DNA of 64,000 nt from Botryosphaeria dothidea (taxonomy: Eukaryota; Ascomycota; Dothideomycetes; Botryosphaeriales; Botryosphaeriaceae): positions 3,348,001 to 3,412,000 of the forward strand of contig WWBZ02000033.1 of assembly GCA_011503125.2 (NCBI GenBank), given 5' to 3'. Of this stretch, positions 34,055 through 44,967 are shown piece after piece. The position numbers were made by a program, and so were the translations under genes. The notes under the pieces are model-generated. The model had not been told where the DNA came from, did no database searches, and saw nothing but the letters and a program-made list of their open reading frames with translations. The number at the start of each line of letters is the position of its first letter. Positions within the stretch are counted from its first letter, which is position 1.

Positions 34055-34571
34055 CCTTGTATATAACTCTCCTCTTTCTTCTACGACTTCTCCTCTTTCT
34101 TCTTAAGTCTAGCTTAACGTATATAGTGCAATACACCTTTCAGCGATCATCCTGAGGTTGAGCCCTGGCACTGCGCACCTTTCTAACGCCCGAACCTCTT
34201 ATATCCCCTTGTTCCTAAGGCCCAGCGTAACACAAAGTCAACGACGCTTGGACGCAGAATATGACTCTGGGAGGGCCTAGAGGGTTTTGAGCAGCGATCT
34301 ATGATTAGTCTATGGGTGAAGTCGGGAAGAAATGGTTGCCGCCAAATGCGTGTTCATGCAGAGTAAATGCGGCCTTGATTAAAGTTGCCTCCGGAGGCGA
34401 GTCGGAGCCGCGGGAAAGTCTAGGGACCATAGCGCCTTTCCGTGCCATCATCGTGGCCCCTGCTCCGCAACTTTCTTTCCTCGCTATCGCCGCTTGCTCC
34501 TCAAAAGCACAAGTCCTCAAGTCTTGCTTTTTCCCTTCTCCACACCTTTCCTTCACCACATAGTAGTCATA
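34055..34571. other. Intergenic region before the haem lyase gene
   Basis: Left part is C/T-rich and TATA-rich and seems to continue the repeat island to about 34235. The right part is an ordinary pyrimidine-rich fungal leader ending in a CACATAGTAGTCATA context before the start codon. No gene. Confidence 0.5.
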
Positions 34572-35602
34572 ATGGGTTGGTTTTGGGCAGACTCTGAGCC
34601 GACGACGCCTGTCGCCCCGCATCCTCTTCCTCGATCCTCCAATGCATCTCCACCCGTAAGTTGTCTATTCGAAGTCGAATCCAGGAATTCTCTGCTGAGA
34701 CTCTCCAGCCCGGTTGCCCGATGCACCAGAAAGGCGCCGCTCCTCCCACACTCCCTGCGCCTACCCCCGCCGGCGCATGTCCCTACGTTCCGCCGGAGAA
34801 GAAAGACGCCTCCGCCGAGACGCCCGCCCCCAAGCCCGGCCTGCTCGAGAAGCTGAACCCGCTCAACTTCATGCCGTCGAACCTCTCGCAAGAGCGCGCG
34901 TCGGACCAGACCGTCGACCTGCCCACAGACCGCGAGGCGTCGTCGATCCCGCGCGGCGACGGCGGCGGCAACTGGGAGTACCCGAGCCCGCAGCAGATGT
35001 ACAACGCGATGCTGCGCAAGGGCTACACGGACACGCCGCAGGACGCGGTCGAGAGCATGGTGGCGGTGCACAATTTCTTGAACGAGGGCGCGTGGGCCGA
35101 GATCCTCGAGTGGGAGCGCCGCTTCGCCAAGGGCATCGCAAACGGCTGGCGCGAGAGCGCGCACGGCGAGGAGGGCAGCCAGGCCGGCGAGCTGCTCGAG
35201 CGCTGGTCCGACAGGGAGGTCCCGGCGCCGCGGCTGACGCGGTTCATGGGCAGGCCTGGCGAGTTGACGCCCAAGGCGCGGATGATGCAGTTCTTGGGCC
35301 AGGTGTGGCCGAGTGCGTTCAGCGCGGACCCGCCGTTCGATAGGCACGATTGGTTCGTCCAGAGGAATCTGCCGAATGGGGATAGCGTGGAGAGGAGATA
35401 TGTCATCGATTACTATGAGGGCGAGCCAGAGCACGGCATGCCCGTCTTCTTCCTCGATGTCAGGCCAGCTATCGACACTCCTAGCCAGGCAGCGGAGAGG
35501 GCGGTGCGCTGGGGCCGCGACGTTTGGTACAGGGCTGTTGGCAGCGGCATCAGGGAGCAGATCCAGGCGCAGCAGGCTGCTGCGGAGGCGTCGAGGAGGT
35601 GA
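34572..35602 (+). CDS. CYC3: Holocytochrome c synthase (cytochrome c haem lyase)
   Basis: Two exons, 34572-34655 and 34709-35602, give 325 residues. Two haem-regulatory CP motifs are visible: Cys31-Pro32 in GCPMH and Cys52-Pro53 in ACPYVPPE. The conserved core follows: [18 protein letters not shown], then [18 protein letters not shown] with the His expected to ligate haem, and later [16 protein letters not shown] and FDRHDWFV. The enzyme sits in the mitochondrial intermembrane space and joins haem to the CxxCH cysteines of apocytochrome c (CYC3) or c1 (CYT2). I prefer the CYC3 type, but the two are hard to separate by eye. The final Gln/Ala-rich helix is not diagnostic. Short exon 1 with a standard 53-bp intron. 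Confidence 0.9.
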
Positions 35603-35930
35603 ATGCTTGCACGGTCATGATGGAGGCGTTCTCGTCTTTCGGATGTAAAAGGTTGGGGTTGAGGGTTTTTTTTCCAGCGTTACTGGTTCCTGTGCGTCTC
35701 TTCTTCTCTCTACTCTCTGTCTTATCATTAGTTCCTTTTTTTTTGCTGATGGGACGTCTTTATGATTTCTATTGTATATGCTCCTGGGATCGCGGTCTTC
35801 TGTCAGGCTCGTCCTAATCGTCCATTTATCATTGTCTATTTGTTACGATTAAATATTCGGCACAAAGCCACTTTCAAGCTCATTTGTAGGTGGAATAAGA
35901 TATTTATGGGTCGATTGATCTCTGCATGAC

Positions 35931-36056
35931 GCGAACGGTCGGGTGTAACAACCCTTTTACTCTAGATCCCGCAATACGGGCACCTAGTCTATATTTGGCT
36001 TCGTTTCGACAGTAGAGTACTACGTACAGAGGGGTATTGCAGCCGACCGTTAGCGC
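35931..36056. repeat. Imperfect inverted-repeat element
   Basis: GCGAACGGTCGG at the left end is mirrored by CCGACCGTTAGCGC at the right end (minus strand reads GCGCTAACGGTCGG). The enclosed 100 bases include TGTAACAACCC. The spacing fits a small non-autonomous element, but no target duplication was seen. Confidence 0.3.
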
Positions 36057-36112
36057 CAAATGTGATCTTCCCACAGAAGGTCAGATCAATGGACGTGTTA
36101 TGGGGAGTGGAG

Positions 36113-36240
36113 GCATTCGTCCGGATGGGTTTGTTCCTAGAAACGCAATACGCCCGCGTTCGGACGAATGCTTCGACTCTCTACGAAGTTATGCTTGTTA
36201 GAAGCCGTCGTCGCTAACCATCGGCTGCAGTGACCCCTGT
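36113..36240. repeat. Dispersed repeat, copy B (hairpin-bearing, MITE-like)
   Basis: Contains a perfect 11-bp inverted repeat, GCATTCGTCCG at 36113-36123 and CGGACGAATGC at 36161-36171. TTCGACTC follows, then GCTAACCATCGGCTGCAG at 36213-36230. The same blocks in the same order form copy A at 27731-27880, with different spacing between the second and third blocks (about 42 against 61 bases). Confidence 0.5.
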
Positions 36241-37577
36241 ACTGCAAGCCTTGATGCTGCGTGATCTGTGATTAGCAGCCTTTCAGAAAGCGAGAGTTCG
36301 TCAGTAACCTCATATGCTAGAATCCGCCCGCCAGAAATTTGAGCATTGGTTGAAGGGCCAATCGCCGGATTCAGTTGACTTTGCGAAGTATCGGGTGTGG
36401 TTTATGGAGGATGGGTAGTGTAATCGTGGACATGGGAACATGGGCGCGGGGATAGGGACGCACCAGGTAACATACAGAAATCTCCCTGCCCGCCTTGAAC
36501 CTAGAAGAAGACTGATACTGATCAGCCTTTAGATGGGCGAGACACGCTATGATGATTCGATGGCTGAAACAAAAATCACACCGAGGAGACGGCGTCAGTC
36601 CAGCCTTCGCCGTACAGAGAAGAGAGGCACGTGTAGGCGCAGGCCGCGTACAAGCTTTTCTCTGTAACCTGGCTCCGGCGTGGACGGATGACGAGTACAT
36701 CCAAGACATAGAATCCTTTATCTCGGTGCACCTTACTTGCTCGTGTCTAGCTTCCTGCAGACCGCTTCCGCCTGAAGTAAAACATGCCCATCAGCTGGAC
36801 GAGACGGGGATCGTTGGGGAGGCCTGACTTTGCGGGCATCTCGATAAATTCAGTGTCAGCGAATGGACGATCCGTTACGGATGGGTATGTTTTGTTATAA
36901 GGGAATGTGTCAGCGTCTGCGACTATGGATCCCCAGGTCTGTGGATGCCAGAAGATGCAATGTTGAGACATAACAAGCTTCTATTGCCGCTGCGGCTTAC
37001 CAAAATGGCTCAGCCGCAAGCCGTTCGTATGTACTAAACAGAGGAGCTTATCTTTCAATGATGTCGACGAGAGCTAACATCGCAAAACAATGCCTCGGTG
37101 AGCATTGAAATGCTTTGCGTTCAACGCGAGGCCCGAAGCGCTTGGATGCCGCAGCAAAAGCAATCGTTTCTGCATTACGTTCGTTCTGAAATAACCACCG
37201 GGTAGGAGCAAGCGGCGTATGAAGGACAAATTAGGCGATGTTGTGCTCAGCACGCAAGTGGTACGGCAGATGGCATCAAGCAAGTGGGCAGCGCTGATTG
37301 GCTGCGCCCAGAGAACGACAGGGATGACGCAACTCCCATTCGACACGTCTCCCGAGCTTGGCTTCGGCATACGCGTTACAACCGATACCAGCGACCATCG
37401 CTACCCTCTCCGCAACCCACGCCCGCCTCTGTGCCAGCCCCAGAGCGCCGTTCGCATGTGCGCTCGCCCCACACGAGCCGCCTCGTTGCCCTGTCAGGCC
37501 GCCGGGCCTCCTGCCCTCGCTGCCCGTCACGACCCGCCCAACGGCTAGCTGCAAATAGTCCCCTACCTGGTTCCAAC

Positions 37578-39797
37578 ATGGCGGACCACAGCAGGTCTCC
37601 GTCGCCCCCAGCAGACAGAACATCAGGCCTCGGATCCGGTGGACCCAGATCTGACCCCTCTGTGCTGCAAGAAACCATGTCGTTTTTAAGGACCTCCATG
37701 GTCCGTCGCTTCGACTCGTTCTCGCGCGCCTTGCCTTCTGCTGCCTCCTCCATCTTTGCCGTCAAGGACGAACCGTCCGATTTCGAGCCTCTCTTGGCCC
37801 AAGATGGTATTTTCTTCTTCTTCGCAATCCCGCCACCATGACCACTCTTCTCCTTTTCCCTCGCCCAACAATGCCGATCCGTACGAGAAGAAGCCGGTAA
37901 CAGACGACCATTTTCAAGATCAGAGCCCGTCGCTCAGCGAGCATGACGAGATCGACTGGACTCAAGACGAGGAGAAGACGCTGGTGCGAAAGTACGTCCT
38001 GCATACCCCGTCCTCTCTCATGATCGCCGTAGTCCCTGCCCGATTGGTTTGCCGTGCTTCCTTAGCTAACGCGGTGCGCCCAGGCTCGACATGGTCGTGA
38101 TGCCGCTACTGGTGCTCGGATTCTACGCACTCCAATTAGACCGTGGAAACATGTACGCGCCTTTTCAATCACCCACGCCTGCTCTGTAGTATTGACGCTC
38201 CCTAAAGCGGAAACGCCTTGACCGATTCCTTCATGGAGGATGTGGGAATCACTCAATTTCAATTCAACATCGGTCAGCAGCTGCTGTCTGCTGGTATCGT
38301 GATTCTTGAGGTACGCTGTAGTCGTTGCGCAATCCCAAAACGGAATCAATTGGGACTAAAGTATGCTACAGATCCCAAGCAACCTCATCTTGTATCGGAT
38401 CGGCCCGCAGAAATGGATTAGCGGCCAGATTTTCGCATGGTATGTTGAAGAAGTTCCAATACGGGCCCATATCTGTTGTGTTGCCGCTGACGTGATGACC
38501 AGGGGTCTTGTCGCGACCTTCCAAGCCTTCCAGAAGGGCGTCTCTGCGTACTTGGCTACCCGCATTCTCCTCGGCTTGTGCGAGGCTGGCTTTATTCCCG
38601 CCGGCTTGTACACTATCTCCATGTTCTACAAGAGGGATGAGACGAGCAAACGCTTCTCCATATTCTTCCTTGGCAATTTGACTGCTGTCGCAAGCAGCGG
38701 CTTGATTGCCTATGGAATGTAAGTCTTCGGTCATAAGCGTCGGGTACTGAAGAAACCTAGGCTAACGGCTTTCAGTCTCCACATGAGAGGTGTTGCTAAT
38801 CTCGCTGGCTGGCAATGGCTCTTCATAGTATGCCACATTCCTTGTCGTTTCTGCGTTACATGAGCTGATTATCCCCAGATCGAAGGCATCTTCACTTGCA
38901 CCGTCGGTGTTCTCTTGGCGATTCTGTTTCCGAAGAGTGTCCAGGAGCCGAAAAGCATGCTCGGATTCAATTACTTCACCGAACGGGAAGCTGACATCCT
39001 GCGTCGCCGAATCGTCTTCGATGATCCGCGAAAACTGCAGAAGAAGAAGTGGATAGATTGGTCGGAGCTTCGCTACGCTGTAGGCCCCTCCTCGTAAAGA
39101 ACAACTATGGGTGATGCTGACTAGATAACCCTAGCTCTCGAATTGGAGGGTTTACGCCCACCTGATCCTGACCCTCACAGCCATCGCCCCCAACAACACG
39201 CTCAACTCGTACGCCCCGACCCTCGTCAGCTCCTTCGGCTACGGCCGCCTCGTCTCCAACGCCCTCGTCTCCGTGGGCGGCTGGATCTCGCTCGTGCTCA
39301 ACGTCAGCTGGGGCCTGATGGCCGACCACTTCGGCTACCGGGGTCCCCTGGTGCTGCTGGGCGTGCTCATCTGGTGGGCGGTGACGATCGCCAACCGCGC
39401 GCTCATCCACAGCGACAACAACCACGCCCGCTACGGCGTGCTGACGCTCGCCCTTTCCTTCTCAATGACCTACCACGCCGTCAACGGCTCGTGGCTCGCA
39501 CTCAACGCCCGCACCGCCGGCGAGCGCAGCATCACCATGGCCTTGTTTATTATGAGCGCCAACGCCGCCGGCATCATCGGCGGCCAGCTCTTCCAGAGCC
39601 AGGACAAGCCGCTCTACCAGACCGGCTGGACCGCCATCGTCGGCCTGACCAGCGCCGGTTTGGTCTTCGCCGTGCTGGCGAACTTGCAGTACTGGTGGCT
39701 GAACAGGGGCATCAGGCGGCGGGAGAGGCAGTCGGCCATGGCGGGAGAAGGGGTCGGCGTGCAGGAGACGGGCGGTGTGCATAGGTATCATCAGTAG
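37578..39797 (+). CDS. MFS transporter of the allantoate permease (DAL5-like) type
   Basis: Nine exons: 37578-37806, 37904-37991, 38084-38152, 38208-38310, 38372-38439, 38503-38718, 38776-38827, 38879-39079 and 39135-39797, giving 562 residues. All phases agree. The first intron (97 bp, weak donor) is the least certain. Family motifs run in order: FYALQLDRGNIGNALTD, LSAGIVILEIPSNLILYRIG, W-GLVATFQAFQKG, ATRILLGLCEAGFIPAGLY, FYKRDETSKRFS, GWQWLFIIEGI and NGSWLALNARTAGERS. About twelve membrane segments fit this. Members import anionic compounds such as allantoate, nicotinate, biotin precursors or dipeptides with protons. The N-terminal 75 residues are Ser/Pro-rich and cytosolic. Substrate not predictable. 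Confidence 0.85.
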
Positions 39798-40629
39798 ATA
39801 TTTATTATAGGTAGAACACGGTGTGCATGAGGGAGAAGGAGAACGCCAATCCTGGCACCACCGCATTTTGTTGTTGTGGTCATTGGAGGCGCCGCTGAGC
39901 GGAATTTGCGTTCTTAGTTGAAAGAGGTTTTATAGAGAAAGACGCTGGGTCGTTGGACGGTACCAGCCTTTTTTTTGTCAGAATGTCGGCTTCCTTTGCG
40001 GTGTTATGTTGTGCCTTTATTTTGCTGAATGTTGACATGAATAAGGAAGTTCTAGACCTCAAAATCAAGGGCCCTCAAGAAATTCACGAGCTCCCAACCC
40101 GAACGTCAATTGCACGAACAGGGAAGCTGATGCAAAACGAAAAGATTCCTGAACATCATTCATATCCCTAGGGGTCCTTAGGCTCTCTCACTCTCACGCA
40201 CATAAACCTCCCTACCAGTCATCATGCTAATTAAGCATGAAAAAAAAACACGCAGGAGATCAGGTACTCCCGAGCCGCCGGTCTTTTTTGTCGTTTCCAA
40301 CCCTATATCCGCACTTCGTTTCCACCACATCCACAGCTAACTTTTTAGTTGCCTCCCAGAAACCGATCAATCATGTGATGAACTCCTATCCATGCCGTGG
40401 ACTGTTCAAAAAATAAACGAGTTCTAAGCAAATGGCACTTTAAAAACTCGCGAGCGCCAAGGAAATATCATGGAGCAAGAAATCGGCCTGACCACTCTCC
40501 CGAAGTCCACACCGGCGGGCCCTTCCCTTCGTAAAGCGAGCACCGTCTCGAGGTGCGCCGAACATCCGCGAATTACTCGGACAAATGCTCCGGAGGCGCA
40601 GTTCTTTTTCAGAATGCGCCCCGAGCAAT
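39798..40629. other. Intergenic region between MFS and eIF3l (tail to tail)
   Basis: 3' regions of two convergent genes. No supported gene. A run of nine A lies at about 40240. Confidence 0.55.
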
Positions 40630-42193
40630 CTAGTAAGTCCTGGCGAGATTGCGGAGGTACCAGTCTACGAGCCTGCGGCCAACCTTGGCCTCGGAGACGT
40701 GGATGAGGTCCTGAAAAAAACACACAAAAATGTCAGCAAAATTGAATGGGTAGACTGGAGATTAGGGTAAGACCTACGCCCTCCATGGCATAGTCGAGGT
40801 CGCTGCTGTTGACGACGTCGCCGTCGAGCAGACCGCCCTCGCTCCACCTAACCTGCCTGCTCCTCTGCTTGTTGACAAGCAGCCAGCAGCGGAGCTTCTC
40901 GGGCTCGACGTCGAGGAAGCCGGCCAGCTTCTTGAGGTCCATGGTGGTGTAAAGCTTGAGGTAGCTCTTGACGGTGGGCGACCACATATTGTTCTTAACC
41001 TCCTCCATGAAGATGCGGCAGTGGTGGTCGATGGGGTCGATGTTGACCTCCGGGTTGTCGAAGTCCGGCGGGGTGGGCGAGATGAACTTGGGGCAGGCCT
41101 GGCGGAAGAGCTCCTCGAAGAGGGGCAGCGTCTCCGGGCCGCCGCGCTGGAGGCGGTTGAACTGCTCGCCGTACTTCTCGCGCAGGGCGGTGTGGATGGT
41201 GTCGTCCAGCCTGGTGGGGTGGAAGGCGACGCAGATGGCGATCAAGGCGTACATCTGGTCGTTCTTCTTGGTGATGGAGTCGTACTGGGCGTTCTTCTGG
41301 AAGTTCTTCGTCCGCGAAACGTAGACCAGGATGTGGCTGAACATGCGGATGGCGTCGGCGTAGCGGCGCATCATCATGTAGGAGAAACCCACATAGTAGT
41401 AGGTGGTGAAGTGGGCGGCCATGACGCGGGCGAACATGGCCTTCTTGTTCAGCTCGATGTCGTCGAGGGTCTTGAGGGCCAGGCTGAAGTCACCGAGCAG
41501 GCAGTGGACACGGAGCAGGCCGATGATGGAGAAGTAGCCGAGCATCTTGTAGAGCGGGCGGTTGCCGTACTCGCCGGCGTATTGAGCGGGATCCTCACCG
41601 CGCTTCATGGCGGCCAGCTGCTCGCTGATCTGCGAGCGCTGGATCAGCGAGTACAGAACGTTCAGAACGCTGTAGCAGCCCCAGGTGTTGGGGTTTTCGC
41701 GAAGCAATTGGATCTCCTCCTCATTGTCACCCTTCAGCGCGGCCTTTTGCCTGAAGCTACAGAAGCTGTTGAACTGGTAGATGAACTCGTCGATGACGTC
41801 CCAGGCCCAGTAGTACTGCACACGAATCAGCACGACCGCATCTCATATAGTACGCACAGTCTCAGTTATGCTCACGTTGGGGACCTCGAGGTCGACGGGG
41901 CCATCCGAGTTGAGGATGAAGTGGAAGAGACTGCAGTAGTTGTCGTAGCTGGCGAACTTCGTCTCGAGGGTGGCCTGGAACTCGAGCGGGGTGGCAGCGG
42001 CGGCAAGCTGGGCGTGGATGTCCTGGCCACCGAGCGACGAGGTGCGGTCGAGAGCGTCCATGCCATCGTCGTATTGAATCTGCTCCTTGTAGTCGTTGGC
42101 GAGGGCTTCCTCCTCGACGTCCGACTCGTCGTCGCGGACGCGCACGGGCGGCTCGCCGTGCTGCTGCGGCGGAACGGCTTGACGCAAGCTCAT
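40630..42193 (-). CDS. Translation initiation factor eIF3 subunit l
   Basis: Three exons, 42193-41876, 41815-40778 and 40710-40630, give 478 residues, near the usual fungal eIF3l length. The N-terminus is acidic (RDDESDVEEEALANDYKE). The body has the conserved helical PCI-associated core: WDVIDEFIYQFNSFCSFR, ENPNTWGCYSVLNVLYSLI, YKMLGYFSIIGLLRVHCLLGD in parts, SYMMMRRYADAIR and THVIHPTR-like AFHPTRLDD. The last exon encodes DLIHVSEAKVGRRLVDWY. eIF3l belongs to the octameric eIF3 core of filamentous fungi and metazoa and is absent from budding yeast, itself consistent with Pezizomycotina. A divergent 239-bp promoter is shared with the nitrilase-family gene. Confidence 0.93.
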
Positions 42194-42331
42194 CGTGGGC
42201 GAGTTGGAGGCGCGGAGGGGGCGGGGCGGGTGGACGATGGGCGTGCGGTGGAGCGTGTCGGGGCGTCGCGCGTCGTGAAGACGGAATTTGGTGTTTCGCT
42301 TTGGTGTGCGAGGGCCCGATTGCCGCCGCCC

Positions 42332-42341
42332 TTATCGATAA
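42332..42341. promoter_or_regulatory. Palindrome TTATCGATAA in a shared promoter
   Basis: A perfect 10-bp palindrome located about midway in the 239 bp between the divergent eIF3l and nitrilase-family genes. It contains TATCGATA, a known promoter element in animals; a role in fungi is inference. Confidence 0.35.
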
Positions 42342-42432
42342 GCCGCCCACGCACCAACGCGGGGGGTTGCGCCCTCCCGCCCTCTCCACGACCTGCTCCT
42401 GTGCTATCTGGAGAATCTGTCAGACGAAGACA

Positions 42433-43568
42433 ATGGCCGAGAAAATCAAGGTCGCGGTGATCCAGCTCCACCCGAAGGTCAGTCGCCGCCGTTGCACCCC
42501 CTGGTCAGAACTCACCCGGACCCACAGCCGCTCCAAATTGAGCACAACTTCAGCAAAGCCGCCAACTTCATCAAGTCCGCCGCGCTGCAGGGTGCTGAGC
42601 TTGCAGTGCTGCCAGAGTACCACCTGACCAACTGGGTTCCGAAAGACCCTGGCTTCCTCCCCCTGTGCGAGCAATGGGAAACCTACCTGAAAAAGTACCA
42701 AGCTCTCGCTAAAGAGCACCGCATCTGCATTGTGCCGGGCACCATCGTCGAGAGACACTGCGACGCCGAGAAAGAAGAGGGCAAGTTACTCAACGTTGCC
42801 TATTTCATTAATCAGGACGGCGACATCATTGGCAAATATGTGAAAAAGAACTTATGGTAAGCCAGGGTCATTTGCGGCTCCAGCACTCATACTTACTGGT
42901 TACAGGGGTCCTGAGAGGGAACATCTTACTTCCTCCGGTCGTGATATTCACGAGGTCTTTGATACCCCGCTTGGGCGTGTAGGAATCCTCGTCTGCTGGG
43001 ATCTTGCCTTCCCGGAAGCCTTCCGCGAGCTTATAGCACAGGGCGCGAAGATCATCATCATCCCTTCTTTCTGTTAGTTCCCCTTCATGCTTGCCAAGTT
43101 CACTGGCAGTTACATCTATCATAAGGCATCAAGAATATGGACGAGCTAACATCTATCAGGGACACTGGCCGACTGCTCTCCCAAAGGCCTCGGTTACAAC
43201 CCCTCGTCTGAAGCACTTTTCCTGGACAGCATGCTAACCGCACGCGCCTTCGAAAACACTTGCGGTAAACTACCCCCCACAATTTGCGTTCCCTCACCCT
43301 TCTTCGCAACTAACTTCTCATGCTTCCAGCCGTCATCTTCGCCAACGCGGGTGGTCCTCCCGGTAAAGGTTACGCCGGCGTCTCGCAAGTCACCATCCCC
43401 TATGTCGGCGCGGTCACGCGCCTGGGCAGCTGTGCCGAGGGCATGAGTGTAGTCGACCTCGACCTCAGCGTCCTCGAAGACGCCGAGGAGAACTATCAGG
43501 TGCGCGCCGACCTGGCGAGGCATGACTGGCACTACGACTACCGGCATGATGCCAAAGGCAAACTTTGA
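42433..43568 (+). CDS. Carbon-nitrogen hydrolase (nitrilase superfamily)
   Basis: Five exons, 42433-42477, 42528-42856, 42906-43072, 43160-43264 and 43330-43568, give 294 residues, typical for the superfamily. The catalytic triad is complete: Glu45 in VLPEYHL, the Lys in GKYVKKNLW (residues 117-125) and Cys155 in ILVCWDLAFPEAFR. Later blocks include NAGGPPGKGYAGVSQVTIPYVG. The fold is cytosolic, with no signal peptide. These enzymes cleave nitriles or, more often, amides and carbamoyl groups. The lack of a strict omega-amidase or NIT1 signature means the substrate is not assigned. One exon junction splits Trp codons twice (TG/G at 42856 and T/GG at 43072), which helped fix the model. Head to head with eIF3l. 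Confidence 0.9.
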
Positions 43569-43801
43569 TGCACCAAAGAAAGGAAAAGATGTCGATATTC
43601 CATGGACTCAAATCGGTGTTCAAATGACCTTCTACTTGTGAAGGCCCAATTTGCCATTCTTTAAATGAAGTCCAATGGGTATTACCGCAAACGGTAAGCT
43701 TATGAAGTATGCTACGTAAAAAGGATGTTGATTGATTGCTATCCGATAAATAAGATTCGAGTAGCAACTCCTTTCTCGGACGTCTTCCTTTCCGATTTCT
43801 C

Positions 43802-44251
43802 TTAAATCCTATCATCATCCGGATTATTCTGGTCCGTCCAAACAGCATGTTTCCAAAACCTGTGCCTGTCCTGAGCGATGGGGTCCTCACTGTAGCTGAC
43901 AGGTGAGTTCACAGTGGTTGTGCGCTGCTCATCCATTCCCCTCTGCCCCGATCCCCCGTCGGGCGGTCCCTCTTCGCTGCGCGCGTTGCCAATGTCCCTG
44001 TTCTCGTTGTCTTGACTGTATTCGCTGCTGAGCGGCTTGTTCGAGGGCGAGTTCGCCGTTTCATTTTTTTGGTCGTGGTGGATGGTGACGTGCGTTTCGA
44101 CCTGGACATTAACAGGGCTGGAAATACGGTTGCCTGCCTCTGTGCCGAGGTCGCTCTGAGGATCATTCTCGCTCTTGGCCGCCTGGGCTGAGAGAATTTC
44201 AGCGGTTTGAATATGGAGATTTGGACCAAATCCATGGGTACCTTCAGGCAT
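43802..44251 (-). CDS. Hypothetical hydrophilic protein (149 aa)
   Basis: An intronless frame encoding a very hydrophilic, Asn/Glu/Ser/Asp-rich protein starting MPEGTHGFGPNLHIQ and ending WTDQNNPDDDRI. The N-terminal GFGPNLHIQTAEILSAQ could be an amphipathic segment. The rest appears disordered (SPVNVQVETHVTIHHDQK, then acidic stretches). No domain, signal peptide or membrane segment. It lies tail to tail with the nitrilase-family gene. Because composition is protein-like and the frame is uninterrupted in sequence that is not strongly GC-rich, I accept it with moderate doubt. I recognise no homologue. Confidence 0.42.
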   Translation of the reverse strand: MPEGTHGFGPNLHIQTAEILSAQAAKSENDPQSDLGTEAGNRISSPVNVQVETHVTIHHDQKNETANSPSNKPLSSEYSQDNENRDIGNARSEEGPPDGGSGQRGMDEQRTTTVNSPVSYSEDPIAQDRHRFWKHAVWTDQNNPDDDRI

Positions 44252-44967
44252 TTTCCCTTGAACGTATGCAGGACTACAGGGGTTTATTACTGCGACTGAG
44301 CTGAAAATGTTCGTTGAAATGCCAAAAAGTGCGTGGAATGCTGGAATCTCGTGAAAAGTAGAACCTTCAAAGTTGAGGCTGTAGAGCTGAAAAAGCCCAG
44401 GCGTGCCAACACCGCGTGTCGCATTGGCATTGGCCAGCCTTGCGGACTGCTTTGCCTTTGTTATTCTGGCTAGGCTCGTGGCGGCTTAAGTGCGGGGGCG
44501 ATCTATTCTTCAGGATGCCAGGCGAGACAAAACAGGGGTTTGTACTGCGTGACTGCCTAAATGCAGGATTGGGGGATAAGTGGTGGGCATGTTGGCGTCA
44601 ACAATCTTCGGGCGAGGCCACCCAACACCACAACTGCCGAAAAGATGCGAAAGGCAAATTTCGATGGATGAACAATATGCAAAATTAATAAAATATCAGA
44701 ATTATGAGTAATGTGAATATCCTTGTCTTCGAAAGGTATGGGATAGTCCCGTAACTGAAGTTTAATGAACGCCTCCGGAATGCCCGCCCCAGAGTAATCA
44801 CAAAGTAATTACAACAACCGTACGTAGTATATATATGTATCGTCGCCCCAAATCAGGGTCATATCAATATCGACAAGAAGAGAATTTTGTTCATCTCGTT
44901 CAATAAAAACCGCGAACACAAAACGCCAGCCCTATGGGTATTTTAATCGAAAACTGCATGTCCCCCT
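44252..44967. other. Intergenic region
   Basis: Nothing recognised. The right half (44690-44950) is AT-rich with TATATATATG at about 44830, probably the 3' region of peroxidase 2. Confidence 0.5.

Larger units (their letters stand above)
35603..37577. other. Intergenic region with repeat copy B
   Basis: No supported gene in almost 2 kb. A possible small inverted-repeat element occupies about 35931-36056 and repeat copy B 36113-36240. The last 150 bases before the MFS start are C-rich leader sequence. Confidence 0.5.
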
